Shown: positions 25,472 to 33,808 of the stretch, piece by piece | Layout of the letters: every line of letters begins with the position of its first letter | Position numbering within the stretch: the first letter of the stretch is position 1 | Assembly: GCA_024695415.1 (NCBI GenBank) | Contig: JAILIE010000091.1 | Span: 1-33,932 of the forward strand | DNA length: 33,932 nucleotides | Direction: 5' to 3' | Source: Clostridiales bacterium | GTDB taxonomy: Bacteria; Bacillota; Clostridia; Christensenellales; Aristaeellaceae | Translations under genes and position numbers: made by a program | The notes under the pieces: generated by a model | The model's input: the letters and a program-made list of their open reading frames with translations, nothing else | Database searches by the model: none | What the model was told of the DNA's origin: nothing

Positions 25472-25495
25472 CAGGCCGCCCCGAAGGGCGGCCTG
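25472..25495 (+). terminator. Terminator after rho
   Basis: A perfect 10-bp stem, CAGGCCGCCC (25472-25481) and GGGCGGCCTG (25486-25495), with a CGAA tetraloop, followed by a weak T-rich stretch (ATTCTTTGA). It lies between rho and the convergent gene. Confidence 0.7.
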
Positions 25496-25515
25496 ATTCT
25501 TTGATATGGTCATAT

Positions 25516-26466
25516 TCAGTTTAAATTGATTTCCCTCAGTCCGATCATGTCCCCGGTGTAATCCAGCGATACCAGCATGTATCCGTCTTCCCGGCCGCTC
25601 CGGTACTTGATGTCGATCGCGTCGGTCCGCAGCGTGATATCAAACGGATCATACAGGTCCGCGTTGATGAAGTAGGATTTCCAGAGGACTTTGCCGTCCT
25701 GGTTGATCGCGATCGGCCGGGGGCCGTCGGTGCCGGTGATGTACATGTTGCCGTTGTCACCGACCGCCACCGCCGCGGCGTTTCCGAGGTTGCAGTTCCC
25801 GGTGGTCAGGGTCCATACTTCCCGCCCGCTCAGCAGGTCCAGCATGGTCAGGCCGTATCCCCCGTCATAGATCATCACCTGGGGATCGTCCGCCGTACCG
25901 CCGATGAATACCTTCAGCATGTCGTACTGGCTGAACTGCTCACAGGTTTCGATATGCCCCCAGAGCGGTTCGGAATTGATGAAGCACCCGACGCGCATCA
26001 CTTCAAAGGTCTTTTTGTTCTGCGTCACATACTCGTGGGCGGCCACCACGGAAATATTGAAGTCCTTCCAGTCCAGGATGCGGGTGGATTCCTCGGACCC
26101 GAGCACTTCCTCCAGGGTCATCAGCACCGTACGCGCGCTGGATTCAGGCGGTTCGTATTCGGGCGCCTTTTCCAGGTAGGTCGCGAGGATATAGCCGGCC
26201 TGCCCTTCGTATTCACAGTACAGGAAGCTCTTCTTCTGCGGAATTGTTTTGCAGTTATAGACGATGGCGCCCAGCGGAACCCGTGTCAGTGCCGCCGCGG
26301 TTTTGTACGGCTGCTCGCGCAATGTGACGTATTCCTTGCACTTGACGACCTTCATCGCCCCGATATACCGGTAGCCCTTCACCTCGGGAATCCGGTCCGC
26401 CAGAGCGGCGGAAACGGACAAAACCATCAGGAGGACAGCAAGAAGCAATGAAAAAAACCTTTTCAT
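25516..26466 (-). CDS. Secreted SH3-like and propeller-repeat protein of unknown function
   Basis: A 316-residue exported protein. The signal peptide (KR, then a hydrophobic stretch to about residue 20) ends at ALA-D (23/24). Residues about 40-95 resemble a bacterial SH3 domain (YVTLREQP, then GQAGYILATYL), often binding wall peptides. The C-terminal half has propeller-like strand repeats (DLLSGREVWTLTTGN and NQDGKVLWKSYF), similar to PQQ-type blades, but the number of repeats is too small for a full propeller. GGAGGTGG precedes the ATG. It is convergent with rho and has no recognised operon partners. A cell-surface sensing or binding role is guesswork. Confidence 0.75.
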   Translation of the reverse strand: MKRFFSLLLAVLLMVLSVSAALADRIPEVKGYRYIGAMKVVKCKEYVTLREQPYKTAAALTRVPLGAIVYNCKTIPQKKSFLYCEYEGQAGYILATYLEKAPEYEPPESSARTVLMTLEEVLGSEESTRILDWKDFNISVVAAHEYVTQNKKTFEVMRVGCFINSEPLWGHIETCEQFSQYDMLKVFIGGTADDPQVMIYDGGYGLTMLDLLSGREVWTLTTGNCNLGNAAAVAVGDNGNMYITGTDGPRPIAINQDGKVLWKSYFINADLYDPFDITLRTDAIDIKYRSGREDGYMLVSLDYTGDMIGLREINLN

Positions 26467-26497
26467 TCCTTTACCACCTCCACTGACTGTACATCAA

Positions 26498-26503
26498 ATT
26501 ATA
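26498..26503 (-). promoter_or_regulatory. -10 element for the secreted SH3-like gene
   Basis: TATAAT on the minus strand (forward 26498-26503) in an AT-rich gap, about 32 bases before the start codon. No convincing -35 hexamer is seen at 17 bases. Confidence 0.5.
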
Positions 26504-26543
26504 TTTTATCTCAATATGTTGTTTTTAACAAGAGAAGAACAGA

Positions 26544-26571
26544 AAAAGAGCGCATTTCCATGCGCTCTTTT
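26544..26571 (-). terminator. Terminator of rpmE
   Basis: A 12-bp perfect stem, forward AAAAGAGCGCAT (26544-26555) and ATGCGCTCTTTT (26560-26571), with a TTCC loop. It ends in T on both strands and lies just after the rpmE stop on the minus strand. Confidence 0.85.
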
Positions 26572-26579
26572 CATCGGTT

Positions 26580-26780
26580 TCATTCCATATTGAAACGCTT
26601 CTTGAAGCGATCAACACGTCCGCCAGTGTCTACCAGCTTCTGTTTGCCGGTATAGAAAGGATGGCATTTGGAGCAGATATCAACCTTCATCTCTTTCTTG
26701 GTTGAGCCGGTCTCAAAAGTTTCACCGCATACGCAGCGAACCACACACTTGCCGTACTGGGGATGAATGTTTTCCTTCAT
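26580..26780 (-). CDS. rpmE: Large ribosomal subunit protein bL31 (zinc-binding type)
   Basis: A 66-residue ribosomal protein. Cys16 and Cys18 with Cys36 and Cys39 form the C-x-C...C-x-x-C zinc site that defines the zinc (C+) form, and [10 protein letters not shown] begins the protein as in other L31s. The start at 26780 has AGAGGTGA just before it; an in-frame extension upstream runs through the promoter and is rejected. It sits divergently from yqhQ and near rho, a common Firmicutes placement. Confidence 0.96.
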   Translation of the reverse strand: MKENIHPQYGKCVVRCVCGETFETGSTKKEMKVDICSKCHPFYTGKQKLVDTGGRVDRFKKRFNME

Positions 26781-26829
26781 TGCTGTTTCACCTCTTTCGC
26801 GTATGCAATGGCGGATAACCGCAAAACAT

Positions 26830-26858
26830 ATATTAACATAACGGATATTGAATTGCAA
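26830..26858 (-). promoter_or_regulatory. Promoter of rpmE
   Basis: On the minus strand, TTGCAA (forward 26853-26858) and TAATAT (forward 26830-26835) with a 17-base spacer. The short transcript leader carries no clear structure and no recognised Zur box. Confidence 0.7.
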
Positions 26859-26922
26859 CCGTTTTTTTTATTCGAATTCAGAAAATTCCTTCTTCGGGAG
26901 GGTTTCGGAAAGCGGTGTAAAA

Positions 26923-26931
26923 TGGTATAAT
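26923..26931 (+). promoter_or_regulatory. Extended -10 promoter of yqhQ operon
   Basis: TGGTATAAT at 26923-26931 is an extended -10 with a perfect TATAAT, 37 bases before the ATG. The -35 is weak (TTTCGG). It is divergent from the rpmE promoter. Confidence 0.7.
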
Positions 26932-26967
26932 TTGATGTATTTTGTACTTCTTTCTGGAGGTTTCCCG

Positions 26968-28092
26968 ATGAGTCAGAAGAATCAGGTTTCAAAGCCCTTT
27001 GATGTCGGCGGCCAGGCCGTAATGGAAGGCGTCATGATGCGCTCCCCGAGCGCGACCGCCGTGACCGTCCGCCGTCCCGACGGAACGATGGTCACCAAGC
27101 TGACCCCTTTTACTCCCCTGAAGGAAAAGCACCCCTGGATGGGTTATCCCTTCATCCGCGGCGTCATCAATATGGGCACCATGCTCTATTACGGAATGAA
27201 TACGCTCCAGGATTCCACTACCATGCTCGGCATCCTGGACGAGGAACCCACCCGCTTCGAGAAGTGGCTTTCGAAAAAGACCGGGAAAAGCGTCGATAAA
27301 ATCGTCATGGGCGTCGCGATTGTCCTGGCGGTCGCGATGGCGCTCGGGCTTTTCATGCTGGCGCCCCATCTTTTCGTGAGCCTGCTGAAAAACGCCGGAG
27401 TGCCGCACCTCTGGGCCGAACTGGCCGGCGGAGCGCTGCGGATTTTGCTGCTGGTCGGATATATGATCATCTGCGGTTTCATCCCGGATGTCCGGAAAAC
27501 CTTCCAGTACCACGGCGCGGAACACAAGTCCGTTCACTGCAACGAATCCGGCAAACCGCTCACGCCCGAAAACGCGAAGCAATTCTCCCGGCTGCATCCC
27601 CGCTGCGGAACCGCGTTCCTCCTGATCGTTTTCCTGATCAGTATGATCCTTTCCATCTGTGTCCAGAACTATCTGCTGCCGGAAAATATGCATTCCGCGC
27701 TGCGTTTCCTGATCCGCCTGGCCATGCTGCCGGTGGTCGCCGGCCTCAGCTATGAAGTACTGATGGGCCTGGCGCATTCCAAAAGCCGCTCGGCCTGCGT
27801 CCTTCGCTGGCCCGGCATGCAGATGCAGCGCCTGACCACCCGGGAGCCGGACGAATCCATGCTCGAGTGCGCGATCGTATCCGTCAATGTCGTCCTCAAC
27901 GGTTTCCCGGAAGGATGCCGGAAATCGCCGGAAGGCTGGGGCGTGTTCCACAGTTACAAGGAATCCGAGCCCGGATATGTGCTTCCGGAGGAAAAGGGCG
28001 CTGAAGAAGCGGAAGCCGCCGAGGTTCCTGTGGCGGAAAACGTTCCGGAAAAGCCGGAGGATGAAAGCGCTCCCGAAGGACCGAAGGCATGA
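26968..28092 (+). CDS. DUF1385 (YqhQ-like) membrane protein
   Basis: A 374-residue membrane protein of the DUF1385 family, function unsettled (sometimes called a predicted metal-dependent enzyme). The family signature VGGQAVMEGVMMRSP (13-27) and HGAEHKSVHC (182-191) are intact. Hydrophobic segments lie at about 112-136, 153-172, 214-234 and 245-268. The C-terminus (about 345-374) is an acidic Glu/Pro-rich tail not usual in the family core. The start at 26968 is preceded by TGGAGG; a longer in-frame start lies within the divergent promoter and is rejected. It is the first gene of the yqhQ-prmC-prfA-sua5 operon, and its stop overlaps prmC by ATGA. Confidence 0.9.
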   Translation: MSQKNQVSKPFDVGGQAVMEGVMMRSPSATAVTVRRPDGTMVTKLTPFTPLKEKHPWMGYPFIRGVINMGTMLYYGMNTLQDSTTMLGILDEEPTRFEKWLSKKTGKSVDKIVMGVAIVLAVAMALGLFMLAPHLFVSLLKNAGVPHLWAELAGGALRILLLVGYMIICGFIPDVRKTFQYHGAEHKSVHCNESGKPLTPENAKQFSRLHPRCGTAFLLIVFLISMILSICVQNYLLPENMHSALRFLIRLAMLPVVAGLSYEVLMGLAHSKSRSACVLRWPGMQMQRLTTREPDESMLECAIVSVNVVLNGFPEGCRKSPEGWGVFHSYKESEPGYVLPEEKGAEEAEAAEVPVAENVPEKPEDESAPEGPKA

Positions 28093-28925
28093 CTCCCCGA
28101 TCGCTGTTACGCCGGGCTGCTGAGGCTTTCCGGGAAAGCGGCGTTCCGGATCCGGAGACAGACGCCTCCTGGATTCTCGCATCGCTCTGCTCCCGTTCTC
28201 CCCTCTCGCTTCGCCTGGATGATACCACGGAACTGGATGACCGGATCCTGGATGAATTCCGGGAGCTTTCACAGCGCCGGATCCGCCGGGAACCGCTTCA
28301 GTATATTCTCGGGGAGACGCCGTTCTGCGGGTTTTCCTTCCGGACGGATCCGCGGGCACTGATTCCGCGCCCCGAGACGGAGTTTCTGTGTGAATGGGCC
28401 GCGGAGCTTCTTGCCCGAAATGCCGGAGCTTCCGTCCTGGATCTTTGCTGCGGCAGCGGCTGCATTGGAATCTCGCTGAAACTCCTGCGTCCGGATCTCT
28501 CTGTAACGCTGTCCGACATTTCCGGTGACGCGCTCTCCCTTGCCCGGGAGAACGCCGGCGTCCTGAACGCTTCCGTCCGCTTCGCGCAGGGAGATATGTT
28601 TTCTCCCCTTTCCGATTTTCGTTTCGACCTGATTGTTTCCAATCCGCCCTATATTCCGTCCGCGCAGTACGACGGCCTTCAGCGGGAGCTGATGTGGGAG
28701 CCGAAGGAAGCTCTGCTCGGAGGGAACGACGGGCTGGACTTTTACCGTGTTCTGGCCCGAAAGGCTCCGGAATATCTTTCCCCCGGCGGCATGCTTCTGA
28801 TGGAGCTGGGTGACCGGGAAGCGGAACCGGTCCGCTGTTTCATGAAGGAATCCGGCTTTTCCGGCGTTGAGGTACGGTGCGATCTCCATGACCTGGAGCG
28901 GATGATTCTCGGGTATTATTCCTGA
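28089..28925 (+). CDS. prmC: Peptide chain release factor N5-glutamine methyltransferase
   Basis: SAM-dependent enzyme that methylates the GGQ glutamine of release factors. It has 278 residues. The N-terminal helical domain is at about 1-75, IPRPETE at 92-98, SAM motif I VLDLCCGSGCIGISL (116-130) and catalytic NPPY (185-188). It overlaps the yqhQ stop (ATGA at 28089-28092). Its substrate, prfA, follows 11 bases downstream, the usual coupling of modifier and target. Confidence 0.96.
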   Translation: MTPRSLLRRAAEAFRESGVPDPETDASWILASLCSRSPLSLRLDDTTELDDRILDEFRELSQRRIRREPLQYILGETPFCGFSFRTDPRALIPRPETEFLCEWAAELLARNAGASVLDLCCGSGCIGISLKLLRPDLSVTLSDISGDALSLARENAGVLNASVRFAQGDMFSPLSDFRFDLIVSNPPYIPSAQYDGLQRELMWEPKEALLGGNDGLDFYRVLARKAPEYLSPGGMLLMELGDREAEPVRCFMKESGFSGVEVRCDLHDLERMILGYYS

Positions 28926-28936
28926 ACGGAGGCATT

Positions 28937-30001
28937 ATGTTCGACAAGCTTGAAGCGATCCGGGACCGGTATATGGAACTGGGCGAGGCGGTCGCCCAGC
29001 CGGAAGTCATTCAGGATTTCCCGCGCTATCAGGCTTACCTGAAGGAAATATCCGGCCTGGAGCCGATTGTCAGAAAATACGACGAATACCTGTCCGTGGG
29101 CAAACATATGGAAGACGCCCGGCTCCTGCTGGGCGACCCGGATCTGGCCGCCGAGGCGGAGGCGGAAATCCGGGAGCTGACAGAGCGTTCTTCCTCCCTG
29201 GAGGAGGAACTTAAACTGCTGCTCGTTCCGCCGGACCCCCTGGACACCCGAAACGTTTTCCTGGAAATCCGCGCCGGCGTCGGCGGTGAGGAAGCCGCGC
29301 TTTTCGCGTCCGACCTGATGCGGATGTACCTGAAGTACGCCGACCGGAATCATCTCCGGACAGAGCTTCTGTCCGCGAGCGATACCGACCTGGGCGGGAT
29401 CAGCGAAGCAGTCCTGATGGTCAGTGGGGAAAACGCGTACGCCCTGCTGAAGTACGAAAGCGGCACCCACTGTGTCAAGCGCGTGCCGGTCACGGAAAGC
29501 GGCGGAAGGATCCATACGTCCACCGCGACCGTCGCGGTGCTTCCGGAAGCGGAAGAGGTGGAAGTGGAGATCAATCCCTCCGACCTGCGGATCGACGTGT
29601 ATCACGCGTCCGGCCACGGCGGCCAGGGCGTGAACACCACGGACAGCGCGGTCCGGATCACGCACCTGCCCACCGGCACGGTGGTCACCTGCCAGGATGA
29701 GAGAAGCCAGCTGGAAAACAAAAACAAAGCCCTGAAGGTCCTCCGTTCCCGGCTCTATGACCGCAGTCTCGCGGAACAGGAAAAGCAGCAGGCCGCCAGC
29801 CGCCGCTCCCTGATCAAAAACGGCGACCGGAGCGAGAAAATCCGCACCTATTATTTCAACCATGATTATGTCGTCGATCACCGGATCGGCATGACCGTCA
29901 ACCGCACAGCCAACGTGCTCAACGGCGATCTTTCCGTCCTGACGGAAGCGCTGCGTCTGGCGGATAAGACAGAACGGCTCCATGATTCTGAACGGAAGTG
30001 A
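28937..30001 (+). CDS. prfA: Peptide chain release factor 1
   Basis: RF1 of 354 residues, terminating translation at UAA and UAG. The codon-recognition tripeptide appears as PVT in RVPVTESGGRIHTS, the P-x-T form of RF1 (RF2 has SPF). The peptidyl-hydrolysis GGQ is at 228-230 in GHGGQGVNTTDSAVR; Gln230 is the PrmC target. The start has GGAGG upstream. Stop TGA is at 29999-30001. Confidence 0.97.
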   Translation: MFDKLEAIRDRYMELGEAVAQPEVIQDFPRYQAYLKEISGLEPIVRKYDEYLSVGKHMEDARLLLGDPDLAAEAEAEIRELTERSSSLEEELKLLLVPPDPLDTRNVFLEIRAGVGGEEAALFASDLMRMYLKYADRNHLRTELLSASDTDLGGISEAVLMVSGENAYALLKYESGTHCVKRVPVTESGGRIHTSTATVAVLPEAEEVEVEINPSDLRIDVYHASGHGGQGVNTTDSAVRITHLPTGTVVTCQDERSQLENKNKALKVLRSRLYDRSLAEQEKQQAASRRSLIKNGDRSEKIRTYYFNHDYVVDHRIGMTVNRTANVLNGDLSVLTEALRLADKTERLHDSERK

Positions 30002-30007
30002 ATTTCA

Positions 30008-31045
30008 TTGCAAACCCGGCTGCTTTCCCCCGGACCGGACGCCCTCGCGCTCGCGGCCCGGCTTCTGAACGACGGCGCGCTCGTGGCCTTTCCGACGGAA
30101 ACCGTGTACGGCCTCGGCGCGAACGCCCTGAACCCGGACGCTGTCCGCTCCATCTTTGAGGCCAAGGGCCGCCCCGCGGACAATCCCCTGATTGTCCATA
30201 TCTATGACCGCGCGCAGCTTGAACCGCTGTGTACTGTTCCGGAGCGGGCTCCCCTGCTGATGGACGCTTTCTGGCCCGGTCCCCTGACGATGCTGTTCCC
30301 CCGGAAAAGCACCATCCCGGATATCGTGACTGCGGGCCTGCCGACCGTCGCGATCCGCATGCCGTCCCATCCGGTCGCCGCGGCCATGCTGGAGGCCTGC
30401 AGGCTGCCGATTGCCGCTCCGTCCGCCAATCTGTCCGGACGGCCCAGTCCGACCACCGCCGCGCACGTCATGGAGGATATGAGCGGCAAAATCCCTCTGA
30501 TTCTGGACGGCGGTCCCTGTGACGTCGGCCTGGAATCCACGGTGCTGGACCTGTGCCACGGCCGGCCGGTGATCCTGCGTCCCGGCGGCGTCACGAAGGG
30601 CATGCTGGAGGAAGTCCTCGGTGAAGAGGTTGAACTGGCCGGCAGTATCCTGCGTCCCCTGAAACCGGACGAAAAAGCCCTGTCCCCCGGTATGCGCTAC
30701 CGGCACTACGCGCCGAAGGGAACCGTCACCCTGGTGGAGGGAGACGACAAACGTGTGGTCGAAACCATGCGCTCCCTTTGCCTGAAGGACCTTTCCGGCG
30801 GAAAGAAATCCTGTGTGCTCTGCTTCTCCGAACATGTGGACCAACTGTCCGGCTGTTTCCCCCATGACATGGGATCCAGGCGGGATGAAAAGGAAGTGGC
30901 CCACCGCCTGTTCGATATCCTGCGTGCCCTTGACCAGGAAGGCATGGAAACGGTTTACAGCGAGGTCTTGCCCCCGGAAGAGGTGGGCCTGGCGGTGATG
31001 AACCGCCTGGGCCGCGCCGCTTCCTTCAAAACCATCCGGATATAA
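30008..31045 (+). CDS. L-threonylcarbamoyladenylate synthase (Sua5 type)
   Basis: Makes threonylcarbamoyl-AMP from threonine, bicarbonate and ATP, the first step of the t6A37 tRNA modification. At 345 residues it has both the YrdC domain (about 1-205: FPTETVYGLGANA, KGRPADNPL, SANLSG) and the C-terminal Sua5 domain, joined by the family linker PGMRYRHYAPKG near 227-238. The frame has no ATG early; TTG at 30008 is preceded by GGAAGTGA (29994-30001) with 6-base spacing and is the best start. It follows prfA by 6 bases. MtaB elsewhere in this window acts on the finished t6A. Confidence 0.93.
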   Translation: MQTRLLSPGPDALALAARLLNDGALVAFPTETVYGLGANALNPDAVRSIFEAKGRPADNPLIVHIYDRAQLEPLCTVPERAPLLMDAFWPGPLTMLFPRKSTIPDIVTAGLPTVAIRMPSHPVAAAMLEACRLPIAAPSANLSGRPSPTTAAHVMEDMSGKIPLILDGGPCDVGLESTVLDLCHGRPVILRPGGVTKGMLEEVLGEEVELAGSILRPLKPDEKALSPGMRYRHYAPKGTVTLVEGDDKRVVETMRSLCLKDLSGGKKSCVLCFSEHVDQLSGCFPHDMGSRRDEKEVAHRLFDILRALDQEGMETVYSEVLPPEEVGLAVMNRLGRAASFKTIRI

Positions 31046-31076
31046 AACCAGCCGGCTCCTGTCAGCCGGCTGGTTT
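31045..31076. terminator. Bidirectional terminator between sua5 and pgi
   Basis: A perfect 13-bp stem, AAACCAGCCGGCT (31045-31057) and AGCCGGCTGGTTT (31064-31076), with a 6-base loop, between convergent genes. The T run is short on either side. Confidence 0.8.
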
Positions 31077-31091
31077 CTGTATAATACGATA

Positions 31092-32672
31092 TCAGATGTT
31101 CAGCAGGTCGCTGAAGGCCTTCAGCGCGCCGTCCGTTTCATGGGCCAGGACTTTCTTCGCCAGCACCTTGCCCAGCTGGACGCCTTCCTGGTCGAAGCTG
31201 TTCAGGTTCCAGATGAAGCCCTGGAACATGACCTTGTTCTCAAAATGGGACAGCAGGGCGCCCAGCGCTTCAGGCGTCAGCTGATCGCCGACGATGATAC
31301 TGGACGGCCGGCATCCGGCGAAATACTTGTTCCGGTTCTCGTCGTCCTTGCCGCAGGCGAAAGCCATGATCTGGGCGGCGACATTCGCGCACAGCTTCTG
31401 CTGGCTGGTACTTCCCTGAATGACCACGTCCATTCCCGCCTGGTTGCTGCGGAATCCGATGAACTGCAGCGGGATGATATCCGTTCCCTGGTGGAGAAGC
31501 TGGTAGAAGGAATGCTGTCCGTTCGTACCGGGTTCGCCGAAAATGACGGGGCCTGTCGGATAATGGACCGGTTCGCCGAAACGGTTGACGGATTTGCCGT
31601 TGGATTCCATGTCCAGCTGCTGCAGATGGGCCGGGAAGCGGCTCAGCGCCTGGGAGTACGGCAGCACCGCGGTGCAGGGCCAGCCGAGGATATTGCGCTC
31701 ATACACGCCAATCAGCGCGTCCAGCATAGCCGGGTTGCGGAGCGGATCCTTTTCGGTGCTGAGGCGGTCTTCTTCCGCCGCGCCCTCCAGGAAGCGGGCG
31801 AAAACTTCCGGTCCGAAGGCGAGGGACAGGACCGCGCCGCCCACAGCGGAAGTGGAGGAATACCGGCCGCCGATATAATCGTCCATGAAAAACGCGGCCA
31901 GGTAATCGCTGCTCTTTGCCAGGGGGGACGTCTCGCTGGTCACGGCGATCATATGCTTCGACGGATCCAGGCCGTCGTTCTTCAGCGCGTCCTTGACAAA
32001 GGATTCATTGGTCAGTGTTTCCAGCGTGGTGCCGGATTTGGAAACCAGGATAAAGATGGACCGGGAAGGATCGATCGTTCCGAGCACGGATGCCACGTCG
32101 TCCGGGTCCACATTGCTGATGAAACGGGCTTCCATCCTGAAGCATCCGTTCTTCCGCGCCCAGTTCTCCAGCGCCAGGTACATGGCCCGGGGACCCAGGT
32201 CGCTGCCGCCGATGCCGATCTGGACCGCGGTGGTGAATTTCTCTCCTTTTTCGTTGACGATCGCACCGTTATGCACCTTCGCAGCAAACTCCGCGATCTT
32301 TCTCTGCTGCTCCGCGTAAAACGCGCGCTTGTCAGTTCCGTCCGCCGTGACGGGACCGCCCAGCTGGCCGCGGGTCAGCTGATGCAGGACCAGGCGCTTT
32401 TCACCGGTATTGATGACCGCGCCGTTATACAGTTCGGCAAATTTATCCGCGAGCTCCGCCTCTTCAGCCAGCGCGCAAAGGTCTTTCAGGATCGTGTCGT
32501 CCACGGCCTTCGCGGCGTAATTGTACGAAAGGCCCGCGGCCATATTCACCTGATACTTGGCCACGCGCTGCGCCCCGTCAGCGCCACCGAGCTCCTTTTT
32601 CAGGTCCGCGTGGTGGGAATCAGACGCGAGGTTCCGGTAGGCTTCCAGGGTGTCCAGGTTGTTCCACTTCAT
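31092..32672 (-). CDS. pgi: Glucose-6-phosphate isomerase
   Basis: Interconverts glucose-6-phosphate and fructose-6-phosphate in the cytoplasm. It has 526 residues, nearer the longer E. coli-type PGI than the roughly 450-residue Bacillus type. Signature regions: GIGGSDLGPRAM (153-163), SKSGTTLET (211-219), catalytic Glu356 (DMESNGKS), His387 (NGQHSFYQ) and Lys502 (EGVQLGK). GGAGGAAG precedes the ATG at 32672. It has its own promoter and ends at a shared convergent terminator. Being an E. coli-type isomerase in a Firmicutes-like genome is worth noting but not rare among gut Clostridia. Confidence 0.96.
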   Translation of the reverse strand: MKWNNLDTLEAYRNLASDSHHADLKKELGGADGAQRVAKYQVNMAAGLSYNYAAKAVDDTILKDLCALAEEAELADKFAELYNGAVINTGEKRLVLHQLTRGQLGGPVTADGTDKRAFYAEQQRKIAEFAAKVHNGAIVNEKGEKFTTAVQIGIGGSDLGPRAMYLALENWARKNGCFRMEARFISNVDPDDVASVLGTIDPSRSIFILVSKSGTTLETLTNESFVKDALKNDGLDPSKHMIAVTSETSPLAKSSDYLAAFFMDDYIGGRYSSTSAVGGAVLSLAFGPEVFARFLEGAAEEDRLSTEKDPLRNPAMLDALIGVYERNILGWPCTAVLPYSQALSRFPAHLQQLDMESNGKSVNRFGEPVHYPTGPVIFGEPGTNGQHSFYQLLHQGTDIIPLQFIGFRSNQAGMDVVIQGSTSQQKLCANVAAQIMAFACGKDDENRNKYFAGCRPSSIIVGDQLTPEALGALLSHFENKVMFQGFIWNLNSFDQEGVQLGKVLAKKVLAHETDGALKAFSDLLNI

Positions 32673-32710
32673 AGAATACTTCCTCCGTCCGGAATAAAGT
32701 TTACAGAAGT

Positions 32711-32739
32711 ATTATACCCGCCTCCCTGACGGGTGACAA
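32711..32739 (-). promoter_or_regulatory. Promoter of pgi
   Basis: On the minus strand, TTGTCA (forward 32734-32739) and TATAAT (forward 32711-32716) with a 17-base spacer, 38 bases before the ATG. Confidence 0.85.
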
Positions 32740-32782
32740 GCGGAATCTGTCTGTCCGGGACCAAACAATATTTTCCGGCATG

Positions 32783-32809
32783 AAAAAACCCGCACAGCAA
32801 TGTGCGGGT
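32783..32809 (-). terminator. Terminator of the rplM-rpsI operon
   Basis: A 9-bp stem, forward ACCCGCACA (32788-32796) and TGTGCGGGT (32801-32809), with a GCAA loop. On the minus strand it is followed by a run of T (forward A at 32783-32788). It lies 19 bases after the rpsI stop. Confidence 0.9.
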
Positions 32810-32827
32810 CTGTAAACCGGATATAAA

Positions 32828-33217
32828 TCAGCGCTTGCTGAACTGGGGAGCCCGGCGGGCAGCTTTGAGGCCGTACTTTTTCCGTTCCTTCATACGAGGG
32901 TCACGGGTCAGCAGGCCGGCCTTCTTCAGGGTGCCGCGCAGTTCGGGATCAGACTTGCACAGGGCACGGCTGATTCCGTGACGGATCGCGCCGGCCTGTC
33001 CGCTCAGTCCGCCGCCCTTCACGTTGACCATCACGTCGAAGTTTCCGACATTGGTCAGGGACAGGGGCTGACGAACGGTCATCTTCAGGGTTTCCAGCCC
33101 GAAGTAATCATCGATATCACGCTTGTTGATCACGATTTTTCCATCACCGGCAACCAGACGGACGCGGGCAACGGCCTTCTTGCGGCGGCCAACAGCATTG
33201 TATTCAATCTTAGCCAT
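32828..33217 (-). CDS. rpsI: Small ribosomal subunit protein uS9
   Basis: A 129-residue 30S protein. [12 protein letters not shown] near 10-21, [19 protein letters not shown] in the middle, and the conserved basic C-terminus ending SKR, whose tail reaches the P-site tRNA. It follows rplM by 21 bases on the same strand with GGAGTAAC-type ribosome binding site, the universal L13-S9 pairing. Confidence 0.97.
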   Translation of the reverse strand: MAKIEYNAVGRRKKAVARVRLVAGDGKIVINKRDIDDYFGLETLKMTVRQPLSLTNVGNFDVMVNVKGGGLSGQAGAIRHGISRALCKSDPELRGTLKKAGLLTRDPRMKERKKYGLKAARRAPQFSKR

Positions 33218-33238
33218 TTTCTGTTACTCCTTTCCGCG

Positions 33239-33670
33239 TCACTTCAGGTCCAGCACTTCAGGCTTCTGAGCAGCCTGTTCATGCTCGGGACCGGCGTAAA
33301 CTTTCAGCTTCTTCGCCATCTGGCGGCCCAGGGGGCCCTTGGGCAGCATGCCGACCACCGCGCGGCGGACAGCAAACTCAGGCTTCTCGGCCATCAGCTT
33401 CCGGTATTTGGTCTCTTTCAGGCCGCCGGCATAACCGCTGTGATGATAGTAAACTTTCTGATCCAGCTTTTTGCCGGTCAGCACAGCCTTGGAGGCGTTA
33501 ACGATAATCACGAAGTCGCCGGTGTCCATGTTGGGGGTATAAATGGGCTTGTTCTTGCCGCGAAGAATGTTCGCGACCTGGCTGGCCAGGCGGCCAAGCA
33601 CCACTCCATCAGCGTCGACAACGTACCATTTGCGGTCGATGTCAGCTGTTTTCGGAATAAAAGTCTTCAA
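33239..33670 (-). CDS. rplM: Large ribosomal subunit protein uL13
   Basis: A 143-residue 50S protein, the usual L13 length. [21 protein letters not shown] and [16 protein letters not shown] near the start, then [13 protein letters not shown] and [12 protein letters not shown], are typical. The start is TTG at 33670-33668, with AGGAGG (forward 33679-33684) at 8-base spacing. The same frame has an ATG 42 bases upstream, but that lies in the leader and would add 14 residues absent from the family, so TTG is preferred. It is first in the rplM-rpsI operon. Confidence 0.95.
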   Translation of the reverse strand: MKTFIPKTADIDRKWYVVDADGVVLGRLASQVANILRGKNKPIYTPNMDTGDFVIIVNASKAVLTGKKLDQKVYYHHSGYAGGLKETKYRKLMAEKPEFAVRRAVVGMLPKGPLGRQMAKKLKVYAGPEHEQAAQKPEVLDLK

Positions 33671-33773
33671 GGGAACTTCCTCCTGTGTTGTGGTAGTACG
33701 TTGTCCTCCCATGATGGTCGCATGTTCGGACCAGTGTCAAGAGCTACCGGGGCTAGCGGAGCTTTTGATGCCA
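33671..33773 (-). promoter_or_regulatory. Leader of rplM, possible L13-binding autoregulatory RNA
   Basis: About 100 bases lie between the predicted transcription start and the TTG start codon. Short pairings are visible, including GCTA/TAGC around the CCCCGG loop and GTCC with GGAC just before the ribosome binding site. L13 operons of Firmicutes are known to carry an L13 leader; I could not fit this sequence to that consensus by eye. Confidence 0.4.
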
Positions 33774-33779
33774 ACGAAT

Positions 33780-33808
33780 AATATATCGCAAAAAGTTAGC
33801 TCCGTCAA
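33780..33808 (-). promoter_or_regulatory. Promoter of rplM-rpsI
   Basis: On the minus strand, TTGACG (forward 33803-33808) and TATATT (forward 33780-33785) with a 17-base spacer. Confidence 0.8.

Noticed and set aside
29488-29500. PVT in place of PAT in release factor 1
   Set aside because: P-x-T with Ala or Val is the normal RF1 range; the stop-codon reading should not differ.
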